A DNA stretch of 64,000 nucleotides from NCBI RefSeq assembly GCF_000708595.2, contig NZ_JARP01000002.1, forward strand, positions 806,001 to 870,000, written 5' to 3'. The first letter of the stretch is position 1. Each line of letters begins with the position of its first letter. The notes beneath the pieces are model-generated. The model was not told the DNA's origin, did no database searches, and was given only the letters and a program-made list of their open reading frames with translations. Shown here piece after piece: positions 8,157 to 17,637 of this stretch. The stretch is from Flavobacterium sp. KJJ. Lineage in GTDB: Bacteria > Bacteroidota > Bacteroidia > Flavobacteriales > Flavobacteriaceae. The translations under genes and the position numbers were made by a program.

Positions 8157-8195
8157 ATAGGCTCTGTCAAAGTTTTAAACTTTAACAGAGCCTAT
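8157..8195. repeat. Long intergenic hairpin, possible terminator
   Basis: Arms of 19 bases, ATAGGCTCTGTCAAAGTTT and AAACTTTAACAGAGCCTAT, differ at one position and are separated by one base. It lies between the convergent EamA gene and M16 gene and may end either. Upstream (8131-8144) is the word CGACTTCGCTCAGC, which I associate with dispersed Flavobacterium repeats. Confidence 0.65.
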
Positions 8196-8231
8196 GAGAA
8201 AAAACTTAGTGTCTTAGAATCTCAGTATCTT

Positions 8232-10280
8232 TTATAAAAAATCTGCCTCAGAAACTCCTTCATTAATCTTAATATCAGACATTTTAATATCTAATTCAAA
8301 ACCAACATTCTGAATTATATTAAAAGGAACTTTCACGCCTTTAACTTCTCTGTAATCGCCAAAGTTTGTTATTTGTGCTGCGGATTTTCCGCCTTGTTCA
8401 CGAATTTTAGACTCTGCTACTTTTAAGCCAGATTTCACATCGTAGTAATAAGTTGTTTTGCCATCTTTTATAGCATAAGCATCACTTCCGTTAATGGGTT
8501 CAATAGAATCTACTTTTAAATCTGTTCTTTTTTGCAATTGCAATTCTTCAAACGGCGCAGCATTTCCTTTCATTTCTTTAAGGTCATCACCTTCAAGGTT
8601 TTTGCGTTGCCCTTGCTGTTCTATATAAGCGCCTTTGTCATTTACAACCTGTTTCATTAAATTCATCGGTCCCATTGCAAGAGAAACCATCATTTTTCCT
8701 TTCGAATCTAATTTTGAAGTAAAAGTTAAAGGTTCAGGAGCTTGAGGAATAGTTGTTGAGCCAGTCATTGCCAACGTTTTTACAGCTGAAACCGCTTTTT
8801 CTCCACCAATTGCTTTAATGTAATTTTCGAAAACTGTTTTTGCGGTAATTCCGGTTGGCGCTTCTTTTTTAGTTACAGGTTTTTCTATTGGGTTTCCAAA
8901 TCTGTCGAAATAGTAAATCGGAATCTGAAGTTTTTCCAAACCTGAAATTACATCAGAACCTTTTCCGGCAATTACGATACGCATGTTATCCAAAAGGAAA
9001 TATTTGTTTGCCACACGATAAATATCGTCAGCGGTAACATTATTTATAGTTTGAATGTATTTTTCGTAAAAATCAGCAGGAAGTTTTTCTGTTTCGATAT
9101 TAAGTGCATAACGTGCAACAGATTGTGGTTTTTCAACCTGCATTACAAAACGCCCAATATATCCAGCTTTTACATTTTTCAAAACATCTTCAGAAACTTT
9201 TTCAGTTCTGATTCTTTTTATTTCTTTTACAAACTGAGCAACAGCGCTGTCTGTAACTGTGTTTCTCACAGCGGATGAAGCTTTGAATTTAGTTACATAT
9301 TTTCCGCTTCCAATACTTGAATTCGCGCCATATGTCCAAGCGTGCTGTTCACGTAAATTCATATTTAAATAACTGTTGAAATCACCTCCTAAAATTTGAT
9401 TTGCAATTACAGCAGGGAAAAAATCTGGATCGCTCATTCTTAAATTTACGGTATTGACCAACGAAATTTCAGATTGAACTGCATTTGGAACATCAACAAA
9501 ATCAATTTGAAGTTTAGAAACATTTTCTGGATTTGGATATGTATTTTTTGGCGCAGCTTGTTTTTTCCATCCACTAAAAAGTTTTTCAACTTCCGCTTTT
9601 GTTTCTTTAAACTTAACATCTCCAATGATAACTAAATAAGCATTTTCGGGAACAAAATAAGTAGCGTAATTCGCTTGAACATCGGCTAGAGTGACATTTT
9701 TTACGGTTTCTTCAGATAAATATTCTCCAGAAGGATGGTTTTTTCCGAAAGCTAAAACATCAACTACGCGGTTGGCAATTGCAGGAACGCTTTTTTCATC
9801 GGCTTTAAGTCCTTCAATTAATTTTGCTTTTTCCTTGTCAAATTCTGCTTGAGTGAAATTGGGCTGTAAAGCTCCTTCAGCTAAAAGTTCTAAAACGCGT
9901 CCTGAATATTTTGAAAGCGAACTTGCGTAAGCACCTTGAGACGAGAAATTAATGCTTGCTCCGTAAAAGTCAATTTCTTCATTGAAAGCTTCTTTGGCGG
10001 TTTTTTTGGTTCCGTTTCCAATTAGACTGCTGGTTAATTCATCAACACCTTTTTTATTTCCTTCCGTAAAAGGGGCATTGTCTAGGGTAAGATTAAAGCT
10101 TACTCTTGGTAATTTATGATTTTCAACCACCAAAACTTTCATGCCGTTTGCCAAAACAAAAGTTTGAGGTTTTTTGATGTTGACTACGGGTGAATTGCCT
10201 GGTTTTGGTTGTGGACGATCTTGTGCTTGCATAATTCCAGTCAGGAATAAAAGGATTAAAACTGTATGTATTTTTTTCAT
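8232..10280 (-). CDS. M16-family peptidase-like protein, probably non-catalytic subunit
   Basis: A 682-residue secreted protein (signal peptide ending IMQAQD). Residues about 35-460 form two M16 halves (FVLANGMKVLVVENHKLPRVSFNL; NAYLVIIGDVKF; ILGGDFNSYLNMNLREQHAWTYGANSS). The HxxEH zinc motif is missing: the place reads GVDELTSSL. A further ~200-residue C-terminal domain (from about 470, VFENYIKAIGGEKAVSAV) resembles outer-membrane lipoprotein-sorting-like beta folds. By analogy with two-subunit M16B enzymes it is the substrate-binding partner of the catalytic subunit encoded 12 bases upstream. The substrate is unknown. Confidence 0.87.
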   Translation of the reverse strand: MKKIHTVLILLFLTGIMQAQDRPQPKPGNSPVVNIKKPQTFVLANGMKVLVVENHKLPRVSFNLTLDNAPFTEGNKKGVDELTSSLIGNGTKKTAKEAFNEEIDFYGASINFSSQGAYASSLSKYSGRVLELLAEGALQPNFTQAEFDKEKAKLIEGLKADEKSVPAIANRVVDVLAFGKNHPSGEYLSEETVKNVTLADVQANYATYFVPENAYLVIIGDVKFKETKAEVEKLFSGWKKQAAPKNTYPNPENVSKLQIDFVDVPNAVQSEISLVNTVNLRMSDPDFFPAVIANQILGGDFNSYLNMNLREQHAWTYGANSSIGSGKYVTKFKASSAVRNTVTDSAVAQFVKEIKRIRTEKVSEDVLKNVKAGYIGRFVMQVEKPQSVARYALNIETEKLPADFYEKYIQTINNVTADDIYRVANKYFLLDNMRIVIAGKGSDVISGLEKLQIPIYYFDRFGNPIEKPVTKKEAPTGITAKTVFENYIKAIGGEKAVSAVKTLAMTGSTTIPQAPEPLTFTSKLDSKGKMMVSLAMGPMNLMKQVVNDKGAYIEQQGQRKNLEGDDLKEMKGNAAPFEELQLQKRTDLKVDSIEPINGSDAYAIKDGKTTYYYDVKSGLKVAESKIREQGGKSAAQITNFGDYREVKGVKVPFNIIQNVGFELDIKMSDIKINEGVSEADFL

Positions 10281-10292
10281 GATTCGCTGCTC

Positions 10293-11615
10293 TTAATTTT
10301 GAACTTTAGTTGAAGGGATGTAATCTAAAATTAAACGCTGGTTAGGGTTTAGATACTTTTTGGCAACTTCTCTAATTTCTTCTCTTGTAATCGAATGATA
10401 AAGATCAATTTCAGTATTAATTAAATTTACATCTCCATAAAGTAAATAATAAGAAGCCAAGTTTTCAGCAATTCCTTCAACTGTTGCATTTGCGTTCACA
10501 AAATTATTGTCGAATTTGTTTTGTAATTTTTCGTAATCTTTTTCAGAAATCAAATCGGTTTGAATTTTTACAATTTCTTCATCCATTTCTTTTAAGATGT
10601 CAGCAGTTGTGTTGGGTGCCATCGGAAGTCCGTATAAAATGTACATTCCGTAATCTTCTTGGCTAAAACCGACAGCTCCAATTTGAAGTGCCATTTTTTT
10701 GTCGTCAACTATTTTTTTATAAAGTTTAGAACTTTTTCCGTCACTTAAATAAGAAGAAATCAAATCTAAAACTCTCGCGTCTCTGGTTTTCATTGATGGA
10801 GTTCTGTAAGAGGCAACAACCATCGGAATTTGAATATTAGGATCTTCGTAAGTTGCTTTTATAGTTTGATTGATTGGCTCTTCAACAAAAGTTTGTTTTT
10901 TTACCAATTCGCCTTTCGGAATTGGTCCAAAATATTTCTGAATCCATTCTTTTGTTTTGGTTTTGTCAAAATCACCTGCTACAACTAAAACAGCATTATT
11001 TGGCGTGTAGAATTTTTTATTAAAAGCCTGAAATTCTTCAAGAGTTGCAGCATCTAAATCTTTCATCGAACCAATAGTTGTCCAGCGATAAGGATGATTT
11101 TTGAACATGTTTTTTTTAACCTCAGGAAGAATATTTCCGTATGGCTGATTATCGTAACGCATTCTTTTTTCTTCTTTTACCACTTCATTTTGCGTGTCAA
11201 CACCAATTTTATTTATAATTGGATGCATTAAACGCTCAGATTCCATCCACAAACCAAGTTCCAAGCTGTTTGATGGAAAAACTTCATAGTAATATGTTCT
11301 GTCGTCAGAAGTATTTGCATTGTTAACGCCGCCGTTTGCAGTAACGATTTTCATCCACTCACCGCGTTTTATATTTTGAGTCCCTTCAAATAATAAATGT
11401 TCAAAGAAATGGGCAAAACCTGTACGGTCTGGACGTTCGTCTTTAGAGCCCACGTGATACATTACAGATGTAATAACAACAGGCGCAGAAGGATCGTTAT
11501 GCAAAATTACATGCATACCGTTGTCTAAATTGTATTCTTCAAAAGCTACTTTTTGAGCATGAGCAACTCCGCCGAGCATTAATGCAGCACTTAACATCAT
11601 TATCGAATTTTTCAT
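10293..11615 (-). CDS. M16-family zinc metallopeptidase, catalytic subunit
   Basis: A 440-residue protein with an N-terminal signal peptide (MLSAALMLGGVAHAQ). The zinc motif HFFEH (HxxEH) in FAHFFEHLLFEGTQN and the distal Glu in NEVVKEEKRMRYDN are intact. The second half (VLDLISSYLSDGKSSKLYKKIV) is the inactive M16 repeat. The enzyme is expected in the periplasm and may digest peptides. It lies first in a two-gene unit with the non-catalytic partner. A perfect 7-4-7 palindrome is found 21-38 bases before the start. Confidence 0.92.
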   Translation of the reverse strand: MKNSIMMLSAALMLGGVAHAQKVAFEEYNLDNGMHVILHNDPSAPVVITSVMYHVGSKDERPDRTGFAHFFEHLLFEGTQNIKRGEWMKIVTANGGVNNANTSDDRTYYYEVFPSNSLELGLWMESERLMHPIINKIGVDTQNEVVKEEKRMRYDNQPYGNILPEVKKNMFKNHPYRWTTIGSMKDLDAATLEEFQAFNKKFYTPNNAVLVVAGDFDKTKTKEWIQKYFGPIPKGELVKKQTFVEEPINQTIKATYEDPNIQIPMVVASYRTPSMKTRDARVLDLISSYLSDGKSSKLYKKIVDDKKMALQIGAVGFSQEDYGMYILYGLPMAPNTTADILKEMDEEIVKIQTDLISEKDYEKLQNKFDNNFVNANATVEGIAENLASYYLLYGDVNLINTEIDLYHSITREEIREVAKKYLNPNQRLILDYIPSTKVQN

Positions 11616-11635
11616 AAAGATTAATAATTTATATT

Positions 11636-11653
11636 TACCTATATAAATAGGTA
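11636..11653. promoter_or_regulatory. Palindrome upstream of the M16 operon
   Basis: TACCTAT (11636-11642), spacer ATAA, ATAGGTA (11647-11653): perfect inverted repeat. Its position directly upstream of the M16 pair fits an operator or a leader hairpin; no binding protein is suggested by the sequence. Confidence 0.4.
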
Positions 11654-11828
11654 GCCAAGATTTAATTATAGTTACATCAAAAATAAGTTTTTTTAGTTAT
11701 CTTTTAATAGTGTGGCTTTATTTTGATGATACTTTAACAATCTTTTACTTCAAATTTTAGTCTATTGACAGACAAAATACCTTGAAAAACAGACTTTAAA
11801 GCGAAATAAATATTTTTAGAATAAGAGA

Positions 11829-11858
11829 TTGCACAGTAAATTTTAAATTGTATATTTG
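11829..11858 (+). promoter_or_regulatory. Promoter of rplU-rpmA
   Basis: TTG (11829-11831), 19-base spacer, TATATTTG (11851-11858): complete -33/-7 promoter of Bacteroidota type. The leader before rplU would be about 25 bases. The 230 bases upstream, back to the M16 palindrome, hold nothing else recognised. Confidence 0.75.
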
Positions 11859-11888
11859 CAACCTTAAAAATCAATAAATCAATTTGGT

Positions 11889-12332
11889 ATGTATGCAATC
11901 GTAGAGATAGCAGGGCAACAATTTAAAGTAAGCAAAGACTTAAAGGTTTATGTTAACCGTTTGGCTAACGAAGAAGGTTCAAGTATTTCATTTGACAAAG
12001 TTCTTTTATTAGACGATAACGGAAGCATAACTTTAGGCGCCCCAGCTATAGAAGGTGCTTCAGTAGAAGCTAAAGTGTTACAACACTTAAAAGGAGATAA
12101 AGTAATCGTTTTCAAAAAGAAAAGAAGAAAAGGTTACAAAAAGAGAAATGGTCACAGACAATATCTTACTCAAATTGTAATTGAAGGTATTACTGCAGCA
12201 GGTGGAACTAAAAAAGCAGCAGCTAAAAAAGCGGTTGTAGCAGAAGATGCTCCGGCAACTGAAGTTGAAGCAGCTCCAAAAGCAAAAAAAGCAGCAGCTC
12301 CAAAAGCAAAAAAAGAAGCTACTAAAGAATAA
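11889..12332 (+). CDS. rplU: 50S ribosomal protein L21
   Basis: A 147-residue protein: residues 1-100 are L21 (MYAIVEIAGQQFKVSKDLKV ... VIVFKKKRRKGYKKRNGHRQYLTQIVIEGI). The last 45 residues are an Ala/Lys/Glu-rich tail with PKAKKAAA repeats, longer than in E. coli L21 (103 residues) but seen in related Bacteroidota. L21 binds 23S rRNA in the large subunit. rpmA follows after 24 bases, the usual pair. Confidence 0.97.
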   Translation: MYAIVEIAGQQFKVSKDLKVYVNRLANEEGSSISFDKVLLLDDNGSITLGAPAIEGASVEAKVLQHLKGDKVIVFKKKRRKGYKKRNGHRQYLTQIVIEGITAAGGTKKAAAKKAVVAEDAPATEVEAAPKAKKAAAPKAKKEATKE

Positions 12333-12356
12333 TAACAATATTTAAACTCATACGTC

Positions 12357-12617
12357 ATGGCTCACAAGAAAGGTGTCGGTAGTTCGAAGAATGGTAGAGA
12401 ATCAGAATCAAAACGTTTAGGCGTTAAGATTTTTGGTGGTCAAGCTGCTATTGCTGGGAACATCATCGTTAGACAAAGAGGTTCAAAACATAATCCAGGT
12501 GAGAACGTTTACATCAGTAAAGATCACACACTACACGCAAGAGTAGCTGGAGTTGTTAAGTTCCAAAAGAAAAAAGATAACAAATCTTATGTATCTATCC
12601 TTCCATTCGAAGCATAA
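12357..12617 (+). CDS. rpmA: 50S ribosomal protein L27
   Basis: An 86-residue L27. It begins [20 protein letters not shown] and contains [31 protein letters not shown], the family signature. The N-terminal tail reaches the peptidyl transferase centre. There is no Firmicute-like N-terminal extension. A strong terminator follows. Confidence 0.97.
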   Translation: MAHKKGVGSSKNGRESESKRLGVKIFGGQAAIAGNIIVRQRGSKHNPGENVYISKDHTLHARVAGVVKFQKKKDNKSYVSILPFEA

Positions 12618-12635
12618 TCATTAAGACTACTTATT

Positions 12636-12668
12636 AAAAAACCCGTTCTGAAAAGAACGGGTTTTTTG
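12636..12668 (+). terminator. Terminator after rpmA
   Basis: Stem AAAACCCGTTCT / AGAACGGGTTTT with a GAAA loop and a T run. Confidence 0.9.
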
Positions 12669-12687
12669 TTTTGTAATTATTTTAGTT

Positions 12688-12714
12688 TGTCCTTCCGAGG
12701 AACGAGGAATCTCA
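12688..12714. repeat. Dispersed intergenic repeat (CCGAGGAACGAGGAATCTC)
   Basis: The CTTCCGAGGAACGAGGAATC word is one I recognise as scattered through many Bacteroidota intergenic regions. A weak hairpin at about 12745-12777 lies next to the end of the AsmA gene and may terminate it. Confidence 0.5.
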
Positions 12715-12797
12715 GAAAGAAGATATTACAAAAAAAGCAAAAACCCTTATCAGGTTTTAAACTTTGACAAAGGTTTTATGTTATAATAAAATTAAAT

Positions 12798-15551
12798 TTA
12801 CTGTTCAGTATCCTTTGTTTCTTCCAAATCCTCAGTTTTTCTTCCCACTTTTACTTTTGGAGCATTCTGAGTTCCTGTAACGGTTAATGGAATTCCAAAT
12901 ATACCAAGAGGAGGTAAGCCTAAACGCATTTTTAAGTTTAATTTTCCATCTAAGCTTGTTGTGCCTTCGATTCTAGGTCTGAAGCCGGCAAACTTAAATT
13001 TAAAGCGTTCCACCGTCATAATATTGTTCTTAATTTTAGTTTTAATGTCAACTTTAGAAACATCGGGATTTTTCATGGCTTCAGAACTTGTTTGTTTGCT
13101 GACCGCATTAAACATTTTCAATCCTCTTACTTTTACATCTTTTACAGAAAGCGTTCCACCGCCAACTAGAGACGGATAAGCGGGTTCCATATTGCCATTT
13201 AATCGACCTTTTAATTGATAATCTAAAGAAACAATTCCTTGTGCCTTTTCGGCTGCGCTGGCCATTTTTCTAAAAACTTCAATTTCATTATAAGCTCTTT
13301 TAATATCAAAGTCTGAAGCTTTAATGTTATAGTCAAAATTAGCTTTTTGAGTTGTTACGGCTTGATAATTTGCATTCATTGTAACCTTGCATCCAATTAA
13401 GTCAAAACCAGTGTTCTGCATGGTTAATTTGCCTTTGTTCATACTTAAATTTCCAACAGCATTTTGAAGATTCAATTTGTCAAAATATACTTTTTGTGCA
13501 TTTGCTGTTAATTGCAAATTCAAATTAGTCGGAATTATAATGACTCCAGTTTGTTTTATTGCAGTTGTAGCTGGTGTTTCAGTTTTAGTTTGTGTTACAG
13601 AAGTATTTACAGGCGTACTCGGCATGAATTCATCAACATTGATATATCGCGCCGCAACGGTAAAAGAACCTCTTAAAACGCCTGTTTTTGTAGTCGCATA
13701 ATTAAAAACGTTCTGTAAATAACCATTCATTTTAATATCAGATTGACCGTAAGCTGCCAAAAAGTTATTGAATGACATTTTATCCTGATTAATTTTGAAA
13801 ATTCCTTCCTTGATAATGAATTTGTTTGGCAGATATTCTGATGCTATTCCAATATTTCTAAGTTCCAGCGTTCCCTTATTATAGAGTTTGCTGTAATTTC
13901 CTTTTTCTGCGTCGCTTTGTTTTCCTTTTAAAACTAAATCGGCTTTTACAAAACCGTCTAGATCAAGTCCTTTTTTGGAGAAGACCTTGTAAATTTTATT
14001 GACATCAAGTTCGCCTTTTGCTTTGATGTCATAAGCTAAATCATTAAAATCACTCAAATCTGCTTGAACAAAAACAGGTTTTCCTTCAAATGTAAATTGC
14101 GCTGGTTTAAGTTTTATTTTTAAATCTTCAAAAGTTCCTTTTTGATTATCAATCGTAGTTTTTATAATAATATTGGTGATCGGATTGGGATAATATTTAG
14201 TTTTTAAATATCCGTTTTCTAGATCAATTGTGCCTTTTGTAATAGGGAAAAGTTTGTTTTTTTGATCAAATTTTCCGTTTGTTTTAATATCTCCAACTAA
14301 ATTTCCTTTTAATTCCAGATTCGGAATTCCGAGCGCTTTCGTTAATTTTTGCAAATCAATTTTAGCTTTAAAATCGCCATTAATATCAGGGGTATTAGCG
14401 CCTTTGATATAGAATTTCGATTTCAAATAATCTTTCTTAATATTGAGTGATAGATTTTTTGCATCAACAGTAACTAGATCTGGATTTAAAGATGGGACTT
14501 TTGTTTTTATGTCTAAGTTCAAATTAGAAACCGGAAAAGCGCTTTTATTATAATTAACAAATCCGCTGTCTATTTTTATATCTAAATTAAGATCTGGAGC
14601 TATATTTTTTGATGCAATATAATCTCCTTTTAGCGTTAACAGCAAGCTTGTATTTCCTTTAATTTTGGTTTTAGAAAGCCAAGTAACGTATTTAGGAGGA
14701 AAAGCTGTAAAGACGTCTTTCAAGTCGCTGTTGTCAGATTTAATAACAAAATCCATATTGTAGCCATCTTTCAAGAAGTCAAATTTTCCTTTAAAATCGA
14801 CCAAAAGCTGGTTGATTTTTAGATTGTTCTGTTGAAAAAAGAATGACAGCGAGTTTACATTTACTTTTGTAATCAAATCGGCATCAATTTTTTTGTTCAT
14901 TAAATAAGGTTCGCCTTCATACACTATATTTAATTTTTCGATTTTCGCTTTCGAGTATAAATCGAAAACGGCTTTGTTTAAATCGCCTTTTCCTAAATAA
15001 TCAAAACCAAAAGCATCAAAATGAACTTTTGTAGATAGATCATCATAGATAATTTTACTGTTCAAGATCTCAATCCTTTCCAGTTTTAAAGACGTTTCAG
15101 TGCTGTCTTTGGGATTTGAAGGTTTTGTAGATTTGTAAATGTTATAATTTGCTTCTCCTTTTGCATTAACTTTTACATTAATAAAAGAATCCGATAAATA
15201 AATCTGATCAATTTTTACAGCTTTGCTAAATATTAAGCTCGCAACATTTATTCCAAAAGAAACTTCTTTTGCTGTTATGAATTTTTCATTTTTATAAGGC
15301 GCCGATCCATTAAGATTTAAATCGCTTAAAGTTAAAGTCAGCGACGGAAAATGTCGAAAAAATGAAACGGAAACATCAGAATAATTTAATTCTGCGCTTA
15401 GTTTTTCATTTGCTGTTTTTTTAATCTGTTCTTTAATTTTGTCAGCAAAAACAATTGGCGTTAAAAATAATAGTGCCAAAATAACGGCAAAAGTTATTCC
15501 AAGATATTTAGCAATTTTTAATAAAATGGATTTCTTTTTACTTGCTGTCAT
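12798..15551 (-). CDS. AsmA-family membrane-anchored protein
   Basis: A 917-residue protein with one N-terminal membrane segment (IAKYLGITFAVILALLFLTPIVF, about 12-34) and a long, beta-strand-rich periplasmic part. AsmA features are visible at the N-terminus (KLSAELNYSDVSVSFFRHFPSLTLTLSDLNLNG) and C-terminus (GTLSVKDVKVRGLKMFNAVS; PPLGIFGIPLTVTGTQNAPKVKVG). By family knowledge AsmA/TamB-like proteins form grooves that help move lipids between membranes or shape outer-membrane composition. The gene stands alone between L27 and the MiaE-like gene. Confidence 0.87.
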   Translation of the reverse strand: MTASKKKSILLKIAKYLGITFAVILALLFLTPIVFADKIKEQIKKTANEKLSAELNYSDVSVSFFRHFPSLTLTLSDLNLNGSAPYKNEKFITAKEVSFGINVASLIFSKAVKIDQIYLSDSFINVKVNAKGEANYNIYKSTKPSNPKDSTETSLKLERIEILNSKIIYDDLSTKVHFDAFGFDYLGKGDLNKAVFDLYSKAKIEKLNIVYEGEPYLMNKKIDADLITKVNVNSLSFFFQQNNLKINQLLVDFKGKFDFLKDGYNMDFVIKSDNSDLKDVFTAFPPKYVTWLSKTKIKGNTSLLLTLKGDYIASKNIAPDLNLDIKIDSGFVNYNKSAFPVSNLNLDIKTKVPSLNPDLVTVDAKNLSLNIKKDYLKSKFYIKGANTPDINGDFKAKIDLQKLTKALGIPNLELKGNLVGDIKTNGKFDQKNKLFPITKGTIDLENGYLKTKYYPNPITNIIIKTTIDNQKGTFEDLKIKLKPAQFTFEGKPVFVQADLSDFNDLAYDIKAKGELDVNKIYKVFSKKGLDLDGFVKADLVLKGKQSDAEKGNYSKLYNKGTLELRNIGIASEYLPNKFIIKEGIFKINQDKMSFNNFLAAYGQSDIKMNGYLQNVFNYATTKTGVLRGSFTVAARYINVDEFMPSTPVNTSVTQTKTETPATTAIKQTGVIIIPTNLNLQLTANAQKVYFDKLNLQNAVGNLSMNKGKLTMQNTGFDLIGCKVTMNANYQAVTTQKANFDYNIKASDFDIKRAYNEIEVFRKMASAAEKAQGIVSLDYQLKGRLNGNMEPAYPSLVGGGTLSVKDVKVRGLKMFNAVSKQTSSEAMKNPDVSKVDIKTKIKNNIMTVERFKFKFAGFRPRIEGTTSLDGKLNLKMRLGLPPLGIFGIPLTVTGTQNAPKVKVGRKTEDLEETKDTEQ

Positions 15552-15597
15552 AACAAATTTTAATATTTATATAGAATGAATTCGGATAAAAAATAAT

Positions 15598-16179
15598 TTA
15601 TCCATGAACAGTTTCACTTTTTCCGTAATTGGTAATAATGGAACCTTCGTATTCAATCCATTCTTTCCATCGTTTGTCAACATCAACATTATCCGCATAT
15701 TTTCTTGCAAAGCCTAAAAAAGTAGTATAATGCCCAGCTTCAGAGATCATTAAATCACGATAGAATTTTGCTAATTCTTCATCTTTAATGTTTTCTGAAA
15801 GAACTTTAAAACGCTCGCAACTTCTAGCTTCGATCATAGCTGAAAATAATAAGCGATCGCAAAGTGCATCTTTACGGCTTCCATCTTTTTTCATGAATTT
15901 AAAAAGTTCATTTACGTAATGATCTTTTCTTTCACGTCCTAGGGTTAAACCTTTTTTCTTTATTAAATTATGAACCATTTGCAAGTGCTCCAGTTCTTCT
16001 CTTGCAATCACAAGCATTTCTGTTACAAGTTCTTCTAATTCTGAATTATACGTAACTAAACTAATCGCATTTGATGCGGCTTTTTGTTCGCACCAAGCGT
16101 GATCTGTCAAAATTTCTTCAATATTTGACTCCACTATATTAACCCATCGAGGGTCTGTAGCTAATTTTAATCCTAACAT
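15598..16179 (-). CDS. miaE: tRNA-(ms2io6A)-hydroxylase-like diiron protein (MiaE family)
   Basis: About 193 residues from ATG 16179. It is an all-helical ferritin-like protein with diiron ligands in EEILTDHAWCEQKAAS, REELEHLQMVH, and IEARSCERF ... SEAGHYTTFLGFARKY, matching the MiaE family that hydroxylates the isopentenyl-adenosine modification of tRNA. The frame extends 16 codons upstream, but a -7 element (16203-16210) lies inside that extension, so the shorter start is preferred. Tagged MiaE-like by family similarity; the actual tRNA substrate is inference. Confidence 0.85.
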   Translation of the reverse strand: MLGLKLATDPRWVNIVESNIEEILTDHAWCEQKAASNAISLVTYNSELEELVTEMLVIAREELEHLQMVHNLIKKKGLTLGRERKDHYVNELFKFMKKDGSRKDALCDRLLFSAMIEARSCERFKVLSENIKDEELAKFYRDLMISEAGHYTTFLGFARKYADNVDVDKRWKEWIEYEGSIITNYGKSETVHG

Positions 16180-16202
16180 AATTTCCTTGAATTTCGTTCT
16201 TG

Positions 16203-16210
16203 CAAAATTA
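16203..16210 (-). promoter_or_regulatory. -7 element of the MiaE-like gene
   Basis: On the minus strand TAATTTTG fits TAnnTTTG; 23 bases to the ATG at 16179. It decides the start codon. Confidence 0.5.
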
Positions 16211-16292
16211 GTGTTTTTTATGACCAAAAATCGGGAAATATCGTGCGATTACGAGGAAAAAAGCATTATTTTGTAAGTTGAAAAGAATTAAA

Positions 16293-17537
16293 ATGACTCA
16301 GATAAAAAAACTTTTAATTATTGGTTTTGTTTGGCCTGAACCAAATTCGTCCGCGGCTGGCGGCAGAATGATGCAATTGATTTCTATTTTTAGGCAAAAT
16401 GGATATGAAATTACATTTGGGACTCCGGCTTTAGACAGCGATTTTATGGTTGATTTGTCTGAATTTGGAGTGGAGAAAAAAACAATAGAATTGAATAATT
16501 CAAGTTTTGATGATTTTGTAGCCGAACTAAATCCAGATGTCGTTTTGTTTGATCGTTTTATGATTGAAGAACAGTTTGGCTGGCGCGTGGCTGAAAATTG
16601 TCCAAAAGCCATTCGATTGTTAGATACAGAAGATTTGCATTGTTTGAGAACAGCGAGGCAAAAAGCATTCAAAGAAAATAAAATTTTTCAACTTAAGGAT
16701 TTATTGTCTGAAGAAGTTGCGAAAAGAGAAATTGCCAGTATTTTAAGATGCGATTTGTCGTTTATTATTTCTGAATTTGAAATGAAGATTTTGGAAGAAG
16801 TTTTTAAAATTGATTCAAGTTTATTGTATTATTTGCCTTTTTTAGTTGACGAAATGAAAGAGGATGATCTTTTAAAATTGCCTTCTTTTGAAGAAAGGAA
16901 AAGTTTTGTTTTCATCGGAAATTTTCTTCATGAACCCAATTGGAACACCGTTCAGTATTTAAAGGAAACCATTTGGCCTTTGATAAAGAAGGATTTTCCT
17001 GAAGCTGTTCTAGAAGTTTACGGAGCGTATCCTTCTCAAAAAGTATTACAATTGCATCAGCCTAAAAATGGTTTTTTTATAATGGGAAGAGCTGCAGACG
17101 CAAATGAGGTGGTTAAGAAATCTAGAATTGTTTTGGCGCCAATTCGTTTTGGAGCGGGTTTAAAAGGAAAACTGCTAGAAGCGATGCAATGCGGAACGCC
17201 AAGTGTAACTACCAAAATTGGTTCTGAGGCTATGCATGCAGATTTACCATGGAATGGATTTATTACCGATGATATTCAGCTGTTTGCAAAACACGCGATT
17301 TCATTATATCAAGATGAAAATCTTTGGAAACAATCGCAAAAAAAAGGAATTGCAATTATAAATGAGTGTTATTTAAAAGAAAAATATGCTGAAGTATTAC
17401 TAGAGAAAGTTAATTCATTACTGAATGATTATGAAAATCACCGCCTGCATAATTTTATGGGAAGCCTGCTCCAGCATCATACTTTAAAAAGTACCAAATA
17501 CATGGCAAAATGGATAGAAGCTAAGAATAAAAATTAA
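16293..17537 (+). CDS. Glycosyltransferase, GT4-like
   Basis: About 414 residues from ATG 16293 (a TTG five codons earlier is possible). The N-terminus KKLLIIGFVWPEPNSSAAGGRMMQLI is a GT-B donor/acceptor start; the C-terminal half has FIGNFLHEPNWNTVQYL and RIVLAPIRFGAGLKGKLLEAMQCGTPSVTT, where the nucleotide-sugar is bound. No signal peptide or membrane segment. It probably transfers a sugar to a glycan or lipid. It is an orphan, not in a polysaccharide cluster. A strong terminator follows. Confidence 0.87.
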   Translation: MTQIKKLLIIGFVWPEPNSSAAGGRMMQLISIFRQNGYEITFGTPALDSDFMVDLSEFGVEKKTIELNNSSFDDFVAELNPDVVLFDRFMIEEQFGWRVAENCPKAIRLLDTEDLHCLRTARQKAFKENKIFQLKDLLSEEVAKREIASILRCDLSFIISEFEMKILEEVFKIDSSLLYYLPFLVDEMKEDDLLKLPSFEERKSFVFIGNFLHEPNWNTVQYLKETIWPLIKKDFPEAVLEVYGAYPSQKVLQLHQPKNGFFIMGRAADANEVVKKSRIVLAPIRFGAGLKGKLLEAMQCGTPSVTTKIGSEAMHADLPWNGFITDDIQLFAKHAISLYQDENLWKQSQKKGIAIINECYLKEKYAEVLLEKVNSLLNDYENHRLHNFMGSLLQHHTLKSTKYMAKWIEAKNKN

Positions 17538-17541
17538 ATAA

Positions 17542-17576
17542 AAAAATCCCGATTACGAACGTAATCGGGATTTTTT
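17542..17576 (+). terminator. Terminator after the glycosyltransferase gene
   Basis: AAAAATCCCGATTAC / GTAATCGGGATTTTT with a GAAC loop; symmetric A and T tracts, so it may also serve the convergent aminopeptidase gene. Confidence 0.88.
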
Positions 17577-17637
17577 AGTCTCAGTTTTCGGTCTCAGTGA
17601 TCTGTTGATGTTGGCTTACAACTACTGCGACTGAAAA

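Noticed and set aside
12087..12358. Minus-strand frames rich in Phe and Cys opposite rplU
   Set aside because: Shadow of the L21 Ala/Lys tail.
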